A stretch of 64,000 bases of DNA from a bacterium. Lineage in GTDB: Bacteria; Actinomycetota; Acidimicrobiia; Spongiisociales; ZC4RG35. The notes below the pieces were generated by a model. The model saw only the letters and a list, made by a program, of their open reading frames with translations, was not told the DNA's origin and ran no database searches. The translations under genes were made by a program, and so were the position numbers. The stretch is from positions 172,927-236,926 of the forward strand of contig JAPPFD010000030.1 of NCBI GenBank assembly GCA_028823995.1, in the 5' to 3' direction. Shown here piece by piece: positions 45,491 to 53,523 of the stretch (position 1 is the first letter of the stretch; every line of letters begins with the position of its first letter).

Positions 45491-46171
45491 CTATCCGGTC
45501 ACCTGCTCCGGCGAGAGGTGAGTCACATCCCCGAAGCTTCTCAGCGAGAACATCCAGGAGTCGGCCAGCGGATAGGTCTCGAGGACGGAGACTGCGGTGT
45601 GAAGGGAACGGAACTTGTGCCATGCGATGGGCGTCGCCCCGCACCCCAGAAGGTTCTCGTAGATCACTCCGTTGGTGCCGCCATGGGCAACCAGCACTAT
45701 TGACTTCCGGCTCCCGACTGTCCAGAGCCGGGGCTGGGAGGGCTGCACCCTCTCCGTGCCGTATTGGCCCAGGGTGGCCTCCAATCCGTCGGTGACTCTC
45801 TTGTGGAAACTCCGGTAGGCCTCCCCCCGTCGCACTCCTCCCCACAGTCTGTCGATCGTCGGTTGGTTGTAGAACTCCGCGATGCGGGCGTCGACCTGGT
45901 CCTGGGACATCCCATCCCATTCGACGGGGTCTCCGATCTCGTTCATCCACTTGAAGACCCGCGGCTCCAATCCCAGCGCGTCGGCCAGGGGAGCGGCGGT
46001 TTCCCGGGCGCGTCGCAACTCCGAAACCCACAGTTCGTCAACCTCGAACCAGGACCGTGCGGCCAGTTGCAGGGTCTGACGTCGCCCCAACTCGGTGAGA
46101 GCCGGGTTGCCCACCATCCTTCCTCCCTGTATCCAGTCAGGCTGGGCGTGCCGGATCAGAGTCAACCGCAT
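45491..46171 (-). CDS. Histidine phosphatase-family protein
   Basis: A 226-residue phosphoglycerate mutase-like phosphatase. The catalytic RHG-type motif is LTLIRHAQPDW at the N-terminus (RHA variant, common in the family), with LRRARETAAPLA near residue 52, and the second His in IVLVAHGGTNGVI near residue 158. Substrate is unknown. It starts at ATG 46171. It converges with the prenyl-transferase gene across only 2 nt. Confidence 0.88.
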   Translation of the reverse strand: MRLTLIRHAQPDWIQGGRMVGNPALTELGRRQTLQLAARSWFEVDELWVSELRRARETAAPLADALGLEPRVFKWMNEIGDPVEWDGMSQDQVDARIAEFYNQPTIDRLWGGVRRGEAYRSFHKRVTDGLEATLGQYGTERVQPSQPRLWTVGSRKSIVLVAHGGTNGVIYENLLGCGATPIAWHKFRSLHTAVSVLETYPLADSWMFSLRSFGDVTHLSPEQVTG

Positions 46172-46291
46172 CCCGCCCAAAGCTACCCACCCGAACTTGT
46201 CTTTGACCAATCCGCCTTCTCATCGGCGCCCTCGGCACGGCGGGTCCGAACTCCAGCGCGGTATCGTGTAACTCGCCGCCTCTAGGAGAAC

Positions 46292-46873
46292 ATGGAGACA
46301 CTCACCGTGTACAACTCGTCCCGGCGCAGTTGGATTGCTGTGCTGTCGGGCGGGGTGTTGGTTGTGGCGGCGGTGGACCTGTTGTGGTGGGACTGGCTGG
46401 CCGCGGGGCTGGCGGAACGGGTCTTCGCGGGTGACGAGATCCTGGAGGACCGGGAACGGGTGTGGGCGGCGATGATCCTGGCCGCCGGGGTTCTCCTCCT
46501 TGGATGGGGACTGGTGTCGGCAATGCGTCTCCGTCCGGTGTTGACAATGGGATCAGACGGTCTCTCCATTGCCCTGCTGGGGCCCTTCCGCCCCCTTGTC
46601 TCCCTGCCCTGGGAATCGATCGGCCAGGTCTTTTCCCAGCCGGTGGACGACAACGGGAGTCTCCTGCCCAGTCTGACCATAGTCCTGCAGCCGAACGGTC
46701 CCCCGCCAGCGCTCCCCTCTCATCCCTGGGGAGCGCGATGGACAGGAAGGCGCATCCTGCGGGTTCTGGCCTCGGACTGGTCGGTGCGGGCCGTGGTGGT
46801 GGAGACTGTGGCAAACCACTACCTCGACCGCATGGCCGAGGAGACGGCGGTCGCCGCGGCGGACACGCCATGA
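46292..46873 (+). CDS. Hypothetical membrane protein with two helices
   Basis: Unrecognised 193-residue protein. Two hydrophobic segments (residues 14-34 and 58-78) anchor it, and a C-terminal PH-like soluble part follows (LRPVLTMGSDGLSIALLGPFRPLVSLPWESIGQV), where beta strands predominate. The pattern resembles actinobacterial bacterial-PH-domain membrane proteins. AGGAG precedes the ATG. Its stop overlaps the endonuclease IV-like start (ATGA), so both are in one operon. Confidence 0.65.
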   Translation: METLTVYNSSRRSWIAVLSGGVLVVAAVDLLWWDWLAAGLAERVFAGDEILEDRERVWAAMILAAGVLLLGWGLVSAMRLRPVLTMGSDGLSIALLGPFRPLVSLPWESIGQVFSQPVDDNGSLLPSLTIVLQPNGPPPALPSHPWGARWTGRRILRVLASDWSVRAVVVETVANHYLDRMAEETAVAAADTP

Positions 46874-47631
46874 TGATCGGAGCCCACCTTTCCAACCGGC
46901 GCCCGCTGGCCGATGCCCGGGAACTGGGCGCCGAAGTCGTGCAGGTGTTCCTGTCAAGTCCCCAGAGTTGGAGAAAGCCTCCGCCCCGGCCGGATGCGGA
47001 GGAGTTGCGTTCCTCCCCGATTCCGATCTACGTGCATGCCCCCTATCTGGTGAACGTCATGGCGGGAGAGAGCAGGATACGGATACCGAGCCGGAGAATC
47101 CTGGCCGACACCTGCGAAGCGGCAGCCCAGATCGGAGCAGCCGGCGTGGTGGTCCACGGCGGGCATGCCACAGGGGGCAGCAGCCTCGGGGAGGCGGCGG
47201 GGCGCTGGCGCAAGGCCCTTTCTCAACTCGACACCGAAGTCCCGGTCCTGATCGAGAACACCGCCTCCGGGGACCTGGCGGCCGCACGCCGCCTTGAGGA
47301 CGTGCGCCGGCTCTGGGAGGAAATCGGTGATCTGGAAGTCGGGTTCGTGCTCGACACCTGCCACGCTTGGGCAGGGGGCGAGCCACTGGAGGGGCTGGTG
47401 GAACGGGTCATGGCCGTGACCGGACGCATTGACCTGGTCCATGCCAACAACTCCCGGGACCCATTCAACTCTCGCCGGGATCGCCACGCCAACCTGAAGT
47501 CAGGAGAGATCCCCCCGGACCTCCTGGCCGAAGTTGTCCGAGACGCCGCCGCCCCGGTGGTGGTGGAGACCCCGTCCGAGGGCCAGGAAGCCGATATCGT
47601 CTGGCTTCGGGACCAGACCGCTACCGGATGA
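46870..47631 (+). CDS. nfo: Endonuclease IV-like AP endonuclease
   Basis: A 253-residue TIM-barrel protein of the Nfo family, cutting DNA 5' of abasic sites. It opens IGAHLSNRRPLADARELGAEVVQVFLSSPQSWR. Metal ligands are expected in IYVHAPYLVN (His), VVVHGGHATGG (His), PVLIENTAS (Glu), FVLDTCHAWAGG (Asp, His), LVHANNSRDPFNSRRDRHANL (His, Asp, His) and VVVETPSEG (Glu). It is slightly shorter than typical Nfo (about 280). The usual DSK of the C-terminal motif reads NNSRD. Confidence 0.88.
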   Translation: MMIGAHLSNRRPLADARELGAEVVQVFLSSPQSWRKPPPRPDAEELRSSPIPIYVHAPYLVNVMAGESRIRIPSRRILADTCEAAAQIGAAGVVVHGGHATGGSSLGEAAGRWRKALSQLDTEVPVLIENTASGDLAAARRLEDVRRLWEEIGDLEVGFVLDTCHAWAGGEPLEGLVERVMAVTGRIDLVHANNSRDPFNSRRDRHANLKSGEIPPDLLAEVVRDAAAPVVVETPSEGQEADIVWLRDQTATG

Positions 47632-47944
47632 CCGACCTGGGTGTCGGATTGAGCCGGGAGATCACCGACTCCTCCCGGTGGAGCATCTTCACCACCGCCG
47701 GCAGAATCTCCGTGTTCCACCTGTCGCTGGTGTAAATCTCTTCGTAGATGAGCTCGCGGTCCTCCTCGGAGTCAAAACGCCGGATCCACACGTATCCGTC
47801 CGGGTCCTCCTCGTCGACGAAGCAGCCCACTACCACCACTCCTTTGGAGGCCTGAAAAGGGATCAGCGTCTCGTCCATGTACCGGACGAACTCATCACGT
47901 TTGCCGGATCGGCACCGGTACTGCCTCAATTCAAAGAGCATCAT
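47621..47944 (-). CDS. NIPSNAP family protein
   Basis: A 107-residue dimeric alpha/beta-barrel (ferredoxin-like) protein of the NIPSNAP family, with unknown biochemical function. Family marks are the start MLFELRQYRCRSGKRDEFVRYMDETLIPF and the middle VGCFVDEEDPDGYVWIRRFDSEEDRE. Two adjacent ATG codons (47944, 47941) follow GGAGGA. It converges with nfo, with an 11 nt overlap. Confidence 0.85.
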   Translation of the reverse strand: MMLFELRQYRCRSGKRDEFVRYMDETLIPFQASKGVVVVGCFVDEEDPDGYVWIRRFDSEEDRELIYEEIYTSDRWNTEILPAVVKMLHREESVISRLNPTPRSVIR

Positions 47945-48124
47945 GGTCCTCCATTTGGTCCTCCAAGGCTGCTCGGATTTCCTCTTGCCGGGCATGCCGG
48001 GAACCGGGTGGTTCGCATTGCCGCCGGAGGGTAACAATGTGCACCGTCGCCGAACCACCGACGGAAAGCAGCACGGTAGCAAACCCGGAATCGATGAATG
48101 ACCAAACGGATATAATTTCGGACC

Positions 48125-48478
48125 ATGGACTTTCTGCTTGAAACGCACTCGGGGCTCCGATGGCTGGTTCTGGCGGCCTTGATCGCCATGGTGGTGATCG
48201 GGCTGGCCAGATGGGAAAAGGACTCCTCCCATCACCGCGCATTGGTAACACTCTCATCGGTCATGTTGGATGTCCAGGTGCTGCTGGGGGTCATCCTCAT
48301 GATCGTCAACCAGACCTGGGACGACCTCTTTCATCCCGTGGTGATGTTGATAGCGGCCTCGGTGTTCAAGGTTGGAAAGATCAGGACTTCCAAGGTCGAG
48401 GAGCCGATCAAGGGTAAGCGGCTCACAGTGGTGACGGTTCTCACCCTCGTCCTGATTCTGATCGGCATCTACCTCTAG
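48125..48478 (+). CDS. Small integral membrane protein, HSGLRW cytochrome-b-like
   Basis: A 117-residue protein with four predicted helices. The opening LLETHSGLRWLVLAALIAMVV, a second helix SVMLDVQVLLGVILMIVNQTW and then LFHPVVMLIAASVFKVGK resemble a family often annotated as small cytochrome-b-like proteins (HSGLRW motif, second His at the start of helix three). Heme binding by His8 and the His near residue 70 is possible but unproven. It lies 213 nt upstream of panB on the same strand. Confidence 0.65.
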   Translation: MDFLLETHSGLRWLVLAALIAMVVIGLARWEKDSSHHRALVTLSSVMLDVQVLLGVILMIVNQTWDDLFHPVVMLIAASVFKVGKIRTSKVEEPIKGKRLTVVTVLTLVLILIGIYL

Positions 48479-48691
48479 CATTTCCTCCAGCCCCGGAGGG
48501 GAGAGCAACCCAGGAGTAAGGGCTTTCGTCAATTCCGGTTTGGTCTCCAAACGGGAGCCTTTATCATTGGGAGCAGCCAGCCCCAAGGGGGCGGTCGACT
48601 CGATTCGGAGCGTGCTGACCCCCGGCCAACGGGCTGACAAACCAACTGACCCGATCCCCCAACCCTCCGCGGTGGGGAGAGAGGAGAAAAC
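48479..48691 (+). other. Unassigned panB leader with several hairpins
   Basis: This is a gene-free 213 nt stretch before panB. It contains CCCC-GGA-GGGG near 48491-48501, an imperfect hairpin CCGGTTTGG/CCAAACGGG near 48536-48556, and GCCCC-AA-GGGGGC near 48580-48592. No known riboswitch consensus is recognised. GGAGAGAGGAG just before the panB ATG is its ribosome site. Confidence 0.3.
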
Positions 48692-49552
48692 ATGGCAAGA
48701 GTAACGGTGCCTTCCATCCGAGCCCGAAAAGGCATTGAAAAGATCGCCATGGTGACTGCCTACGACTATCCCGGGGCCAAATTGGCTTCCGAAGCGGGCA
48801 TCGACATCATCCTGGTGGGAGACTCGGCGGCCAATGCCGTCCACGGCTTCGACAACACCCTCTCGATAACCCTGGAGATGATGACCCACCACGTTGCCGC
48901 GGTCGCCCGGGCCGAGCCCCATTCGCTGGTGGTTGCGGACATGCCATGGATGAGCTTCCACATTTCCCCTGAAGAGACGGTTCGCAACGCGGCCACCCTG
49001 ATCAGGGCGGGTGCAGAAGCGGTGAAGATTGAAGGAGGAGCCGAACGGATCCCCCACATCCAGGGTCTGCTGGCCGCCGAGATCCCGGTGATGGGTCATC
49101 TGGGGCTCACCCCCCAATCCATCCATGCCGAGGGCGGATATCGCGTCCAGGGCCGACGGCTCGACACCGCCCGCAATATCATCCAGGACGCTCAGGCCTT
49201 GGATGAGACGGGGATTTTCGCGCTGGTCTTGGAGGGCATACCCGAGGTGGTGACGTCGGTCGTGACCGAACGCATCTCCTCGCCAACCATCGGGATCGGC
49301 GCCGGGATCTCGGCAGATGGACAAGTCCTGGTCTTCCACGACCTCTTAGGACTGGGATTCGGTCGCTATCCCAAGTTCGTCCGTCAATACGCCGATCTGC
49401 GCACCATCGCCACCGATGCGCTTCGCCGCTACTGCAACGATGTGCGAGCCGGTCGCTTTCCCTCCCAGAAGGAGACCTACAACGTGGACGCCAGCTTAGA
49501 GGAAGCCCTATCGGGAGATATGCCTTCAAACGCAAGCGCCTCCTCCTTCTAG
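48692..49552 (+). CDS. panB: 3-methyl-2-oxobutanoate hydroxymethyltransferase
   Basis: A 286-residue enzyme making ketopantoate from 2-oxoisovalerate and methylene-THF, the first pantothenate/CoA step. Motifs include MVTAYDYPGAKLASEAGIDIILVGDSAANAVHG (metal Asp), VVADMPWMSF, AVKIEGG (Lys, Glu), VMGHLGLTPQSIHAEGGYRVQG and SSPTIGIGAG. Normal length. Its C-terminus overlaps the region encoding the signal peptide of the next lipoprotein gene. Confidence 0.97.
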   Translation: MARVTVPSIRARKGIEKIAMVTAYDYPGAKLASEAGIDIILVGDSAANAVHGFDNTLSITLEMMTHHVAAVARAEPHSLVVADMPWMSFHISPEETVRNAATLIRAGAEAVKIEGGAERIPHIQGLLAAEIPVMGHLGLTPQSIHAEGGYRVQGRRLDTARNIIQDAQALDETGIFALVLEGIPEVVTSVVTERISSPTIGIGAGISADGQVLVFHDLLGLGFGRYPKFVRQYADLRTIATDALRRYCNDVRAGRFPSQKETYNVDASLEEALSGDMPSNASASSF

Positions 49553-49563
49553 CTTGCCTCCTT

Positions 49564-50283
49564 TTGGCCGGGGCTTGCGGGGAGGCCCCGGTCGAAAGCC
49601 AGCCGGGAGGCGGAAACGACGAGACCGGCGCCGCCACGATAGCGACCACAATCGACACTTCTTCTGCCGGAGCCGCCGCCGTAGAGCCGCCAAGCTCCAC
49701 GACCTCGACTTCGACAACCGTCTCCACCGCCCCTCCGACCAGCACCACCGCCCATCCAGTTACAACCGCGGCGGGCGCCGTAGAGCCGCCAAGCTCCACG
49801 ACCTCGACTTCGACAACCGTCTCCACCGCCCCTCCGACCAGCACCACCGCCCCTCCGGCTACAGCCGACGACGCCGTCTCTCAACTCGACACCGGAGATG
49901 TATCAGGATTCGAGATCGTCACCGCCCGTCTGGGAGACCGATCCCTCCGGTTGGCCCTGGCCGACACCCCTGTCCTGCGCAGCCGCGGTCTGATGGGGGT
50001 GACTTCCTTGGGGGGTTTGGACGGGATGCTCTTTGCGTGGGACTCTCCCGTCCAGGTGTCGTTCTGGATGAAAGACACGCTCATCCCCCTGGAAATCGGC
50101 TTCTTCGATGAGAGCGGGTCCCTGTTCCTGGTGGTGCACATGGTTCCATGCCAGGCCGACCCGTGTCCCAGGTATCCCTCGGAGTCTCCCGTCCTCTACG
50201 CCCTCGAAGCCCTTCCCGGTTTCTTCGACGACGTGGCCCTGGAGGAAGCCCTGTTCCCGCGAAAGAACACCGTCGCGCCCTGA
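49564..50283 (+). CDS. DUF192-domain lipoprotein with Ser/Thr/Pro linker
   Basis: TTG 49564 is the first canonical start, but the same open frame upstream (about 49510-49563) encodes KRKRLLLLACLLLAGAC, a clear lipoprotein signal with no ATG/GTG/TTG before it. The real start is therefore uncertain, with ATC 49510 behind AGAGGAA as one candidate. The mature protein has a Ser/Thr/Pro-rich linker containing a repeated block of about 24 residues. A DUF192 domain follows (residues 115-225: LADTPVLRSRGLMGVTSLGGLDGMLF, SFWMKDTLIPLEIGFF). DUF192 proteins are small secreted beta proteins of unknown role. Confidence 0.75.
   Translation: MAGACGEAPVESQPGGGNDETGAATIATTIDTSSAGAAAVEPPSSTTSTSTTVSTAPPTSTTAHPVTTAAGAVEPPSSTTSTSTTVSTAPPTSTTAPPATADDAVSQLDTGDVSGFEIVTARLGDRSLRLALADTPVLRSRGLMGVTSLGGLDGMLFAWDSPVQVSFWMKDTLIPLEIGFFDESGSLFLVVHMVPCQADPCPRYPSESPVLYALEALPGFFDDVALEEALFPRKNTVAP
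49678..49852 (+). repeat. Direct repeat (76 bp, spaced 99 bp) in lipoprotein linker
   Basis: Positions 49678-49753 and 49777-49852 are identical by inspection and in phase (99 = 33 codons), duplicating a Ser/Thr/Pro linker block in the DUF192 lipoprotein. Identity at the DNA level suggests a recent slip or unequal exchange. Confidence 0.85.
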
Positions 50284-50437
50284 GTCGTTGTCCGGCCAAA
50301 CGCGGATTGTCCAGGAATTCGGCAGGTATTATCATGGCCTGCATAACCCCCCGAAGGTGCCTTAGCGCACCGCGATCCTGCCCCATGAAAGGGGCCTTCT
50401 GCGTGCCAAGCAGATGACCAAAGGAGGTGACGCTGTC
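50284..50437 (+). promoter_or_regulatory. rpsF operon leader and promoter region
   Basis: A TATTAT -10-like box lies at 50327-50332. Two hairpins follow: GGTGC/GCACC (50356-50360 with 50367-50371) and GCCCC/GGGGC (50380-50384 with 50391-50395). AAAGGAGGTGA precedes the rpsF start. Leaders of rpsF-rpsR operons often bind the S6:S18 complex for feedback; these hairpins are candidates, but the consensus was not verified. Confidence 0.4.
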
Positions 50438-50725
50438 TTGCGTCAGTACGAGTTGATGACGATCCATCGCCCCGAGTTGACCGAGGGCGAGTACCGGGAA
50501 AAGGTTTCGGAGTTGGGCGAGTTCCTTGCCAACCAGGGAGCCGTCAACCAAGAGACAGACCCGTGGGGTAAGCGCCGGTTGGCCTACAAGATAGACCACG
50601 TTTCCGAGGGCTACTACACCGTCAGCCGCTTCGAGTCGGGGCCGGCCACGGTGGATGCCCTTCGACGGGTCCTGTCGCTGGCCGACGAGGTGCTGCGTCA
50701 TAAAGTTGTCCGTCCTGAAAGCTGA
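50438..50725 (+). CDS. rpsF: 30S ribosomal protein S6
   Basis: A 95-residue S6 that binds S18 on the platform of the small subunit. It opens LRQYELMTIHRPELTEGEYREKVSELGEFL and has TDPWGKRRLAYKIDHVSEGYYTVSRFES. TTG 50438 is chosen because AAAGGAGGTGA ends 7 nt upstream; the ATG at 50414 lies before that site. It leads the canonical rpsF-ssb-rpsR-rplI operon. Confidence 0.95.
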   Translation: MRQYELMTIHRPELTEGEYREKVSELGEFLANQGAVNQETDPWGKRRLAYKIDHVSEGYYTVSRFESGPATVDALRRVLSLADEVLRHKVVRPES

Positions 50726-50758
50726 GCGAGGCCCCAAGGAACGAGAGAGGAACAGAAA

Positions 50759-51217
50759 ATGGCCTACAACTCCGTGACGTTGGTCGGGAACCTGGTGGAG
50801 GATCCCGAACTTCGATTTACAACTTCGGGTATACCCCGAGCCAATATCCGCATAGCCGTCAACCACCGTTGGCGCGACCCGAACAACGAGTGGCAGGAGG
50901 AGACCAGCTTCTTCAGCGGGACCGTTTGGCGCCAGTACGCCGAGAACGTCGCAGAGTCACTGCAACGGGGATCCCGAGTCATCGTCACCGGCCGTCTCCA
51001 ACAGCGCCAATGGGAAACCGCCGATGGAGACCGACGCTCGGTGGTGGAGGTAAGGATCGATGAGATCGGGCCCTCGCTGCGTTGGGCCACCGCCGACGTG
51101 AGACGCACCACACGCGAAAGCAGCGGCGGCTACTACGACAGCGGTCAGAGATCGCGCACTCCTGCCAGCCCGGTCAACCCGACCGGTTCCTTCAACCGCG
51201 ACGAGGAACCCTTCTAG
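50759..51217 (+). CDS. ssb: Single-stranded DNA-binding protein
   Basis: A 152-residue SSB with an OB fold ([59 protein letters not shown]). A Ser/Thr/Arg-rich linker follows, and the acidic tip DEEPF stands in for the usual DDDIPF that binds partner proteins. It is encoded between rpsF and rpsR as in many bacteria. Confidence 0.96.
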   Translation: MAYNSVTLVGNLVEDPELRFTTSGIPRANIRIAVNHRWRDPNNEWQEETSFFSGTVWRQYAENVAESLQRGSRVIVTGRLQQRQWETADGDRRSVVEVRIDEIGPSLRWATADVRRTTRESSGGYYDSGQRSRTPASPVNPTGSFNRDEEPF

Positions 51218-51230
51218 GAAAGGAACCACT

Positions 51231-51497
51231 ATGGCACGCAAAGCTTCAACCAGGAGAAGACCGCGGTCGGGGTCGAGCTACCGGAGAGTCAAGAAACGTT
51301 CCTGCTATTTCTGCGACTCGAAGATCAGCTACGTGGACTACAAGGACATCACACTGCTGCGCAGATACATCTCCGACGCCCGCGCCAAAATTCGCGGCAG
51401 GCGGTCCACCGGAAACTGCCAGCGACACCAGAACGCGGTGGCCCGCGCCATCAAGAACGCCCGCGAGATGGCGCTGTTGCCCTACACGAACCAATGA
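51231..51497 (+). CDS. rpsR: 30S ribosomal protein S18
   Basis: An 88-residue S18, the partner of S6. Signature [25 protein letters not shown] is present with a preceding CYFC pair and the later CQRH. The two Cys and the Cys/His could bind zinc (C+ form of S18), which many actinobacteria keep alongside a zinc-free copy. AGGAAAGG lies before the ATG. Its stop overlaps the rplI start (ATGA). Confidence 0.96.
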   Translation: MARKASTRRRPRSGSSYRRVKKRSCYFCDSKISYVDYKDITLLRRYISDARAKIRGRRSTGNCQRHQNAVARAIKNAREMALLPYTNQ

Positions 51498-51955
51498 GCG
51501 CCAGGCTTATCCTGACCGAGGACATCGCCGGGCTGGGGTACAAGGGGGAGGTGGTGGAGGTGGCGCCGGGCTACGCACGGAACTACCTGATACCCCGTAA
51601 CAAGGCGGTCAAGGCCACTCCGCGGGCAATCGCCCATGTCCAGGCTTTGAAGCAAGCGAAACTGACGGAGTTTCTGCGGCTCAAGAGCGATGCAGAGCAG
51701 ATCGCCACCAGACTCGTGGGGAAGATGGTGGTCATAGCCGCCCGCGCCTCCGAGGCGGGGAACCTCTACGGCTCGGTGGGCGCCAGGGACGTGGTGGAGG
51801 CGGTGCGGCGGGACACCGGGTTCAATCTCGAGGAGCAACACGTGGTGTTGGAGACGCCCATCCGCCAGGTCGGAACCTTTCCGGTCACCATCCGTCCCCA
51901 CGAGGAGGTCCAGTTCCCGATCACGGTGGATGTCTATCCGGCCGAGGAGCAATAG
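51494..51955 (+). CDS. rplI: 50S ribosomal protein L9
   Basis: A 153-residue L9. The N-terminal rRNA-binding domain is [34 protein letters not shown] long central helix leads to the C-terminal domain with [24 protein letters not shown] and [14 protein letters not shown]. It is coupled to rpsR. A decayed second copy of its 3' half lies at about 55010-55135. The frequent downstream partner dnaB is absent here. Confidence 0.96.
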   Translation: MSARLILTEDIAGLGYKGEVVEVAPGYARNYLIPRNKAVKATPRAIAHVQALKQAKLTEFLRLKSDAEQIATRLVGKMVVIAARASEAGNLYGSVGARDVVEAVRRDTGFNLEEQHVVLETPIRQVGTFPVTIRPHEEVQFPITVDVYPAEEQ

Positions 51956-51990
51956 GCCGTCGGGTCAAAGGCAGTCTGCCCCGACCGGCC
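51955..51990 (+). terminator. Hairpin at end of the ribosomal protein operon
   Basis: GGCCGTCGGG (51955-51964) pairs with CCCGACCGGCC (51980-51990) apart from one bulged C. The loop is 15 nt and includes a small GGCAGTCTGCC palindrome. No T tract follows, so it is a weak or factor-assisted terminator. Confidence 0.45.
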
Positions 51991-52033
51991 GGTGTAAGCG
52001 GCGTCCTACACCTCCGGTTGGGCCTCTGGACCC

Positions 52034-52246
52034 CTAGGAGTAGAAGCCGCTGACCATCTCGGCCAGCACCGCCAAGCCGATGGCCCCTCCTACCCATTTC
52101 ATCCACCGCAGGTCCTTACGTAGCACCTCCACCATCCTCTTTAGGTCTTCCTTGGTCGCGAGCGGTTCCAGAGCCATGGCCAAAGCATTTGTCTGAGCCT
52201 CGGTGAATCCCGCCTCCCGTAAGGCCGTCCGCTGAGTTGCTCTCAC
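52034..52246 (-). CDS. Small coiled-coil membrane protein
   Basis: Unrecognised protein of about 70 residues. A helical, heptad-like N-terminal part (REAGFTEAQTNALAMALEPLATKEDLKRMVEVLRKDL) is followed by one C-terminal membrane helix (WVGGAIGLAVLAEMVSG). The shape resembles DUF1640-type or phage-derived small tail-anchored coiled-coil proteins. GTG 52246 follows GGGAGGTGA by 5 nt; a longer frame to 52336 is possible. It stands alone. Confidence 0.55.
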   Translation of the reverse strand: MRATQRTALREAGFTEAQTNALAMALEPLATKEDLKRMVEVLRKDLRWMKWVGGAIGLAVLAEMVSGFYS

Positions 52247-52398
52247 TGTGTCACCTCCCACATGCAGTTGTCTCCGTACGGAGCGTAGTGCAACAGTCGC
52301 CTCTATGTCTGAAGAGGCGTGCCCTACCGTCGCCAAATCGGATCCCTTTGGTCAGAACCCGAGGAAGCCAGGCCTTATCGTCGGTCGAGCGGCCAAAC

Positions 52399-53397
52399 CT
52401 ATGAGACCGAGCCTACGTAATCCGTGATCTCCCGCTGGAGGGCCGCCTTCCGGTCCTCGGGCAGGAAGGAAGCAGTCACCGAATTGCGGGCTAGCTGGAT
52501 CAGATCCTGACGGGTGAGGTCGAGGGCGGCGGCGATGCCGAGATAGTTATCGCCAATGTAACCACCGAAGTAGGAAGGGTCATCGGAGTTGACAGTGACC
52601 AGGACCCCGGCATCCATCAATTCCTTGAGGCTGTGATCGGCCAGATCGGGGAAGACTTGGAGTTTCTGGTTCGACAGGGGACACATCGTCAGAGGAATCT
52701 GCTCCCTGACCAACCTGTCCACCAAGGCCGGGTCATCCCCGGCTCGCACCCCGTGGTCGATCCGCTCCACTCCTAGTACATCCAGGGCCGACCAGACGTA
52801 CTCTGCCGGGGCCTCCTCGCCGGCGTGGGCCACCGGCCTCAAGCCTGCCTCTACAGCCAGGCGGTAGGCCTCGGCGAACAGTTCGGGGGGGTTACCCAAC
52901 TCCCCGGAGTCGAGCCCCACTCCCTGGATGTGATCCAGGTACGGCCGGGCCTGCTCGAACACCTCGACAGCCGACCGGGGGGGAAGATGGCGGAGGAAAC
53001 AGAGGATCAGAGTCGATGAAACCTCGGCCACCTCCTGCCGGCCCTGCACCAGTCCCCGGATGACCGTTCCGATGTCGATCCCCCTCTCCGTGTGTGTCTG
53101 AGGGTCGAAGAAGATCTCCGCATGGCGCACCCCGTCCGACTCCGCCTTCTCCAGGTAGGCCGCCATCAACCGGGCGAAGTCGTCCTCGGTTTGCAGCACC
53201 GCGGCGGCCTGGTAATAGATGTCCAGGAAGGATTGCAGGTCGTCGAACTCGTATGCCGCTCTAACTTCGTCGACCGACCCGAACGGCAACTCCACGCCGT
53301 TGCGCTCCCCCATCTCGAACATCATCTCCGGCTCGAGCGTCCCCTCGATGTGAATGTGCAACTCGGTCTTGGGCAGGCCCCTGACGAATCTCTCCAT
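52399..53397 (-). CDS. Adenine deaminase (adenosine deaminase family)
   Basis: A 332-residue metal-dependent purine deaminase. It opens GLPKTELHIHIEGTLEPEMMFEMGERNGV, where HxH binds zinc and the ERNG context is typical of adenine rather than adenosine deaminases. AEIFFDPQTHTERG, the catalytic HAGEE near residue 192, ERIDHGVR and the metal Asp in VTVNSDDPSYF follow. It should convert adenine to hypoxanthine. The adjacent AzgA-type permease (same strand, upstream) supports an adenine salvage role. A terminator lies between them. Confidence 0.9.
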   Translation of the reverse strand: MERFVRGLPKTELHIHIEGTLEPEMMFEMGERNGVELPFGSVDEVRAAYEFDDLQSFLDIYYQAAAVLQTEDDFARLMAAYLEKAESDGVRHAEIFFDPQTHTERGIDIGTVIRGLVQGRQEVAEVSSTLILCFLRHLPPRSAVEVFEQARPYLDHIQGVGLDSGELGNPPELFAEAYRLAVEAGLRPVAHAGEEAPAEYVWSALDVLGVERIDHGVRAGDDPALVDRLVREQIPLTMCPLSNQKLQVFPDLADHSLKELMDAGVLVTVNSDDPSYFGGYIGDNYLGIAAALDLTRQDLIQLARNSVTASFLPEDRKAALQREITDYVGSVS

Positions 53398-53470
53398 AGC
53401 TAGCTCTTTCGGGAGGGCTTGTGGTGCAACACCTTAGTCAGGCGATCATGCCCGACACTGGTCCGTAAAG

Positions 53471-53498
53471 CGAGAGAGCGCCCTGCGGCGCTCTCTCG
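53471..53498 (-). terminator. Hairpin terminator after the purine permease gene
   Basis: A perfect 12-bp stem (53471-53482 with 53487-53498) with loop CTGC, about 25 nt past the permease stop on the minus strand. The downstream minus-strand sequence starts CTTTAC. It probably separates permease and deaminase transcripts. Confidence 0.8.
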
Positions 53499-53523
53499 TC
53501 CAAACGGTTATTCCGGACCGGGG

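Noticed and set aside
49678..49852. Short CRISPR-like array
   Set aside because: Only two long identical units in phase with a reading frame; no spacers or cas genes.
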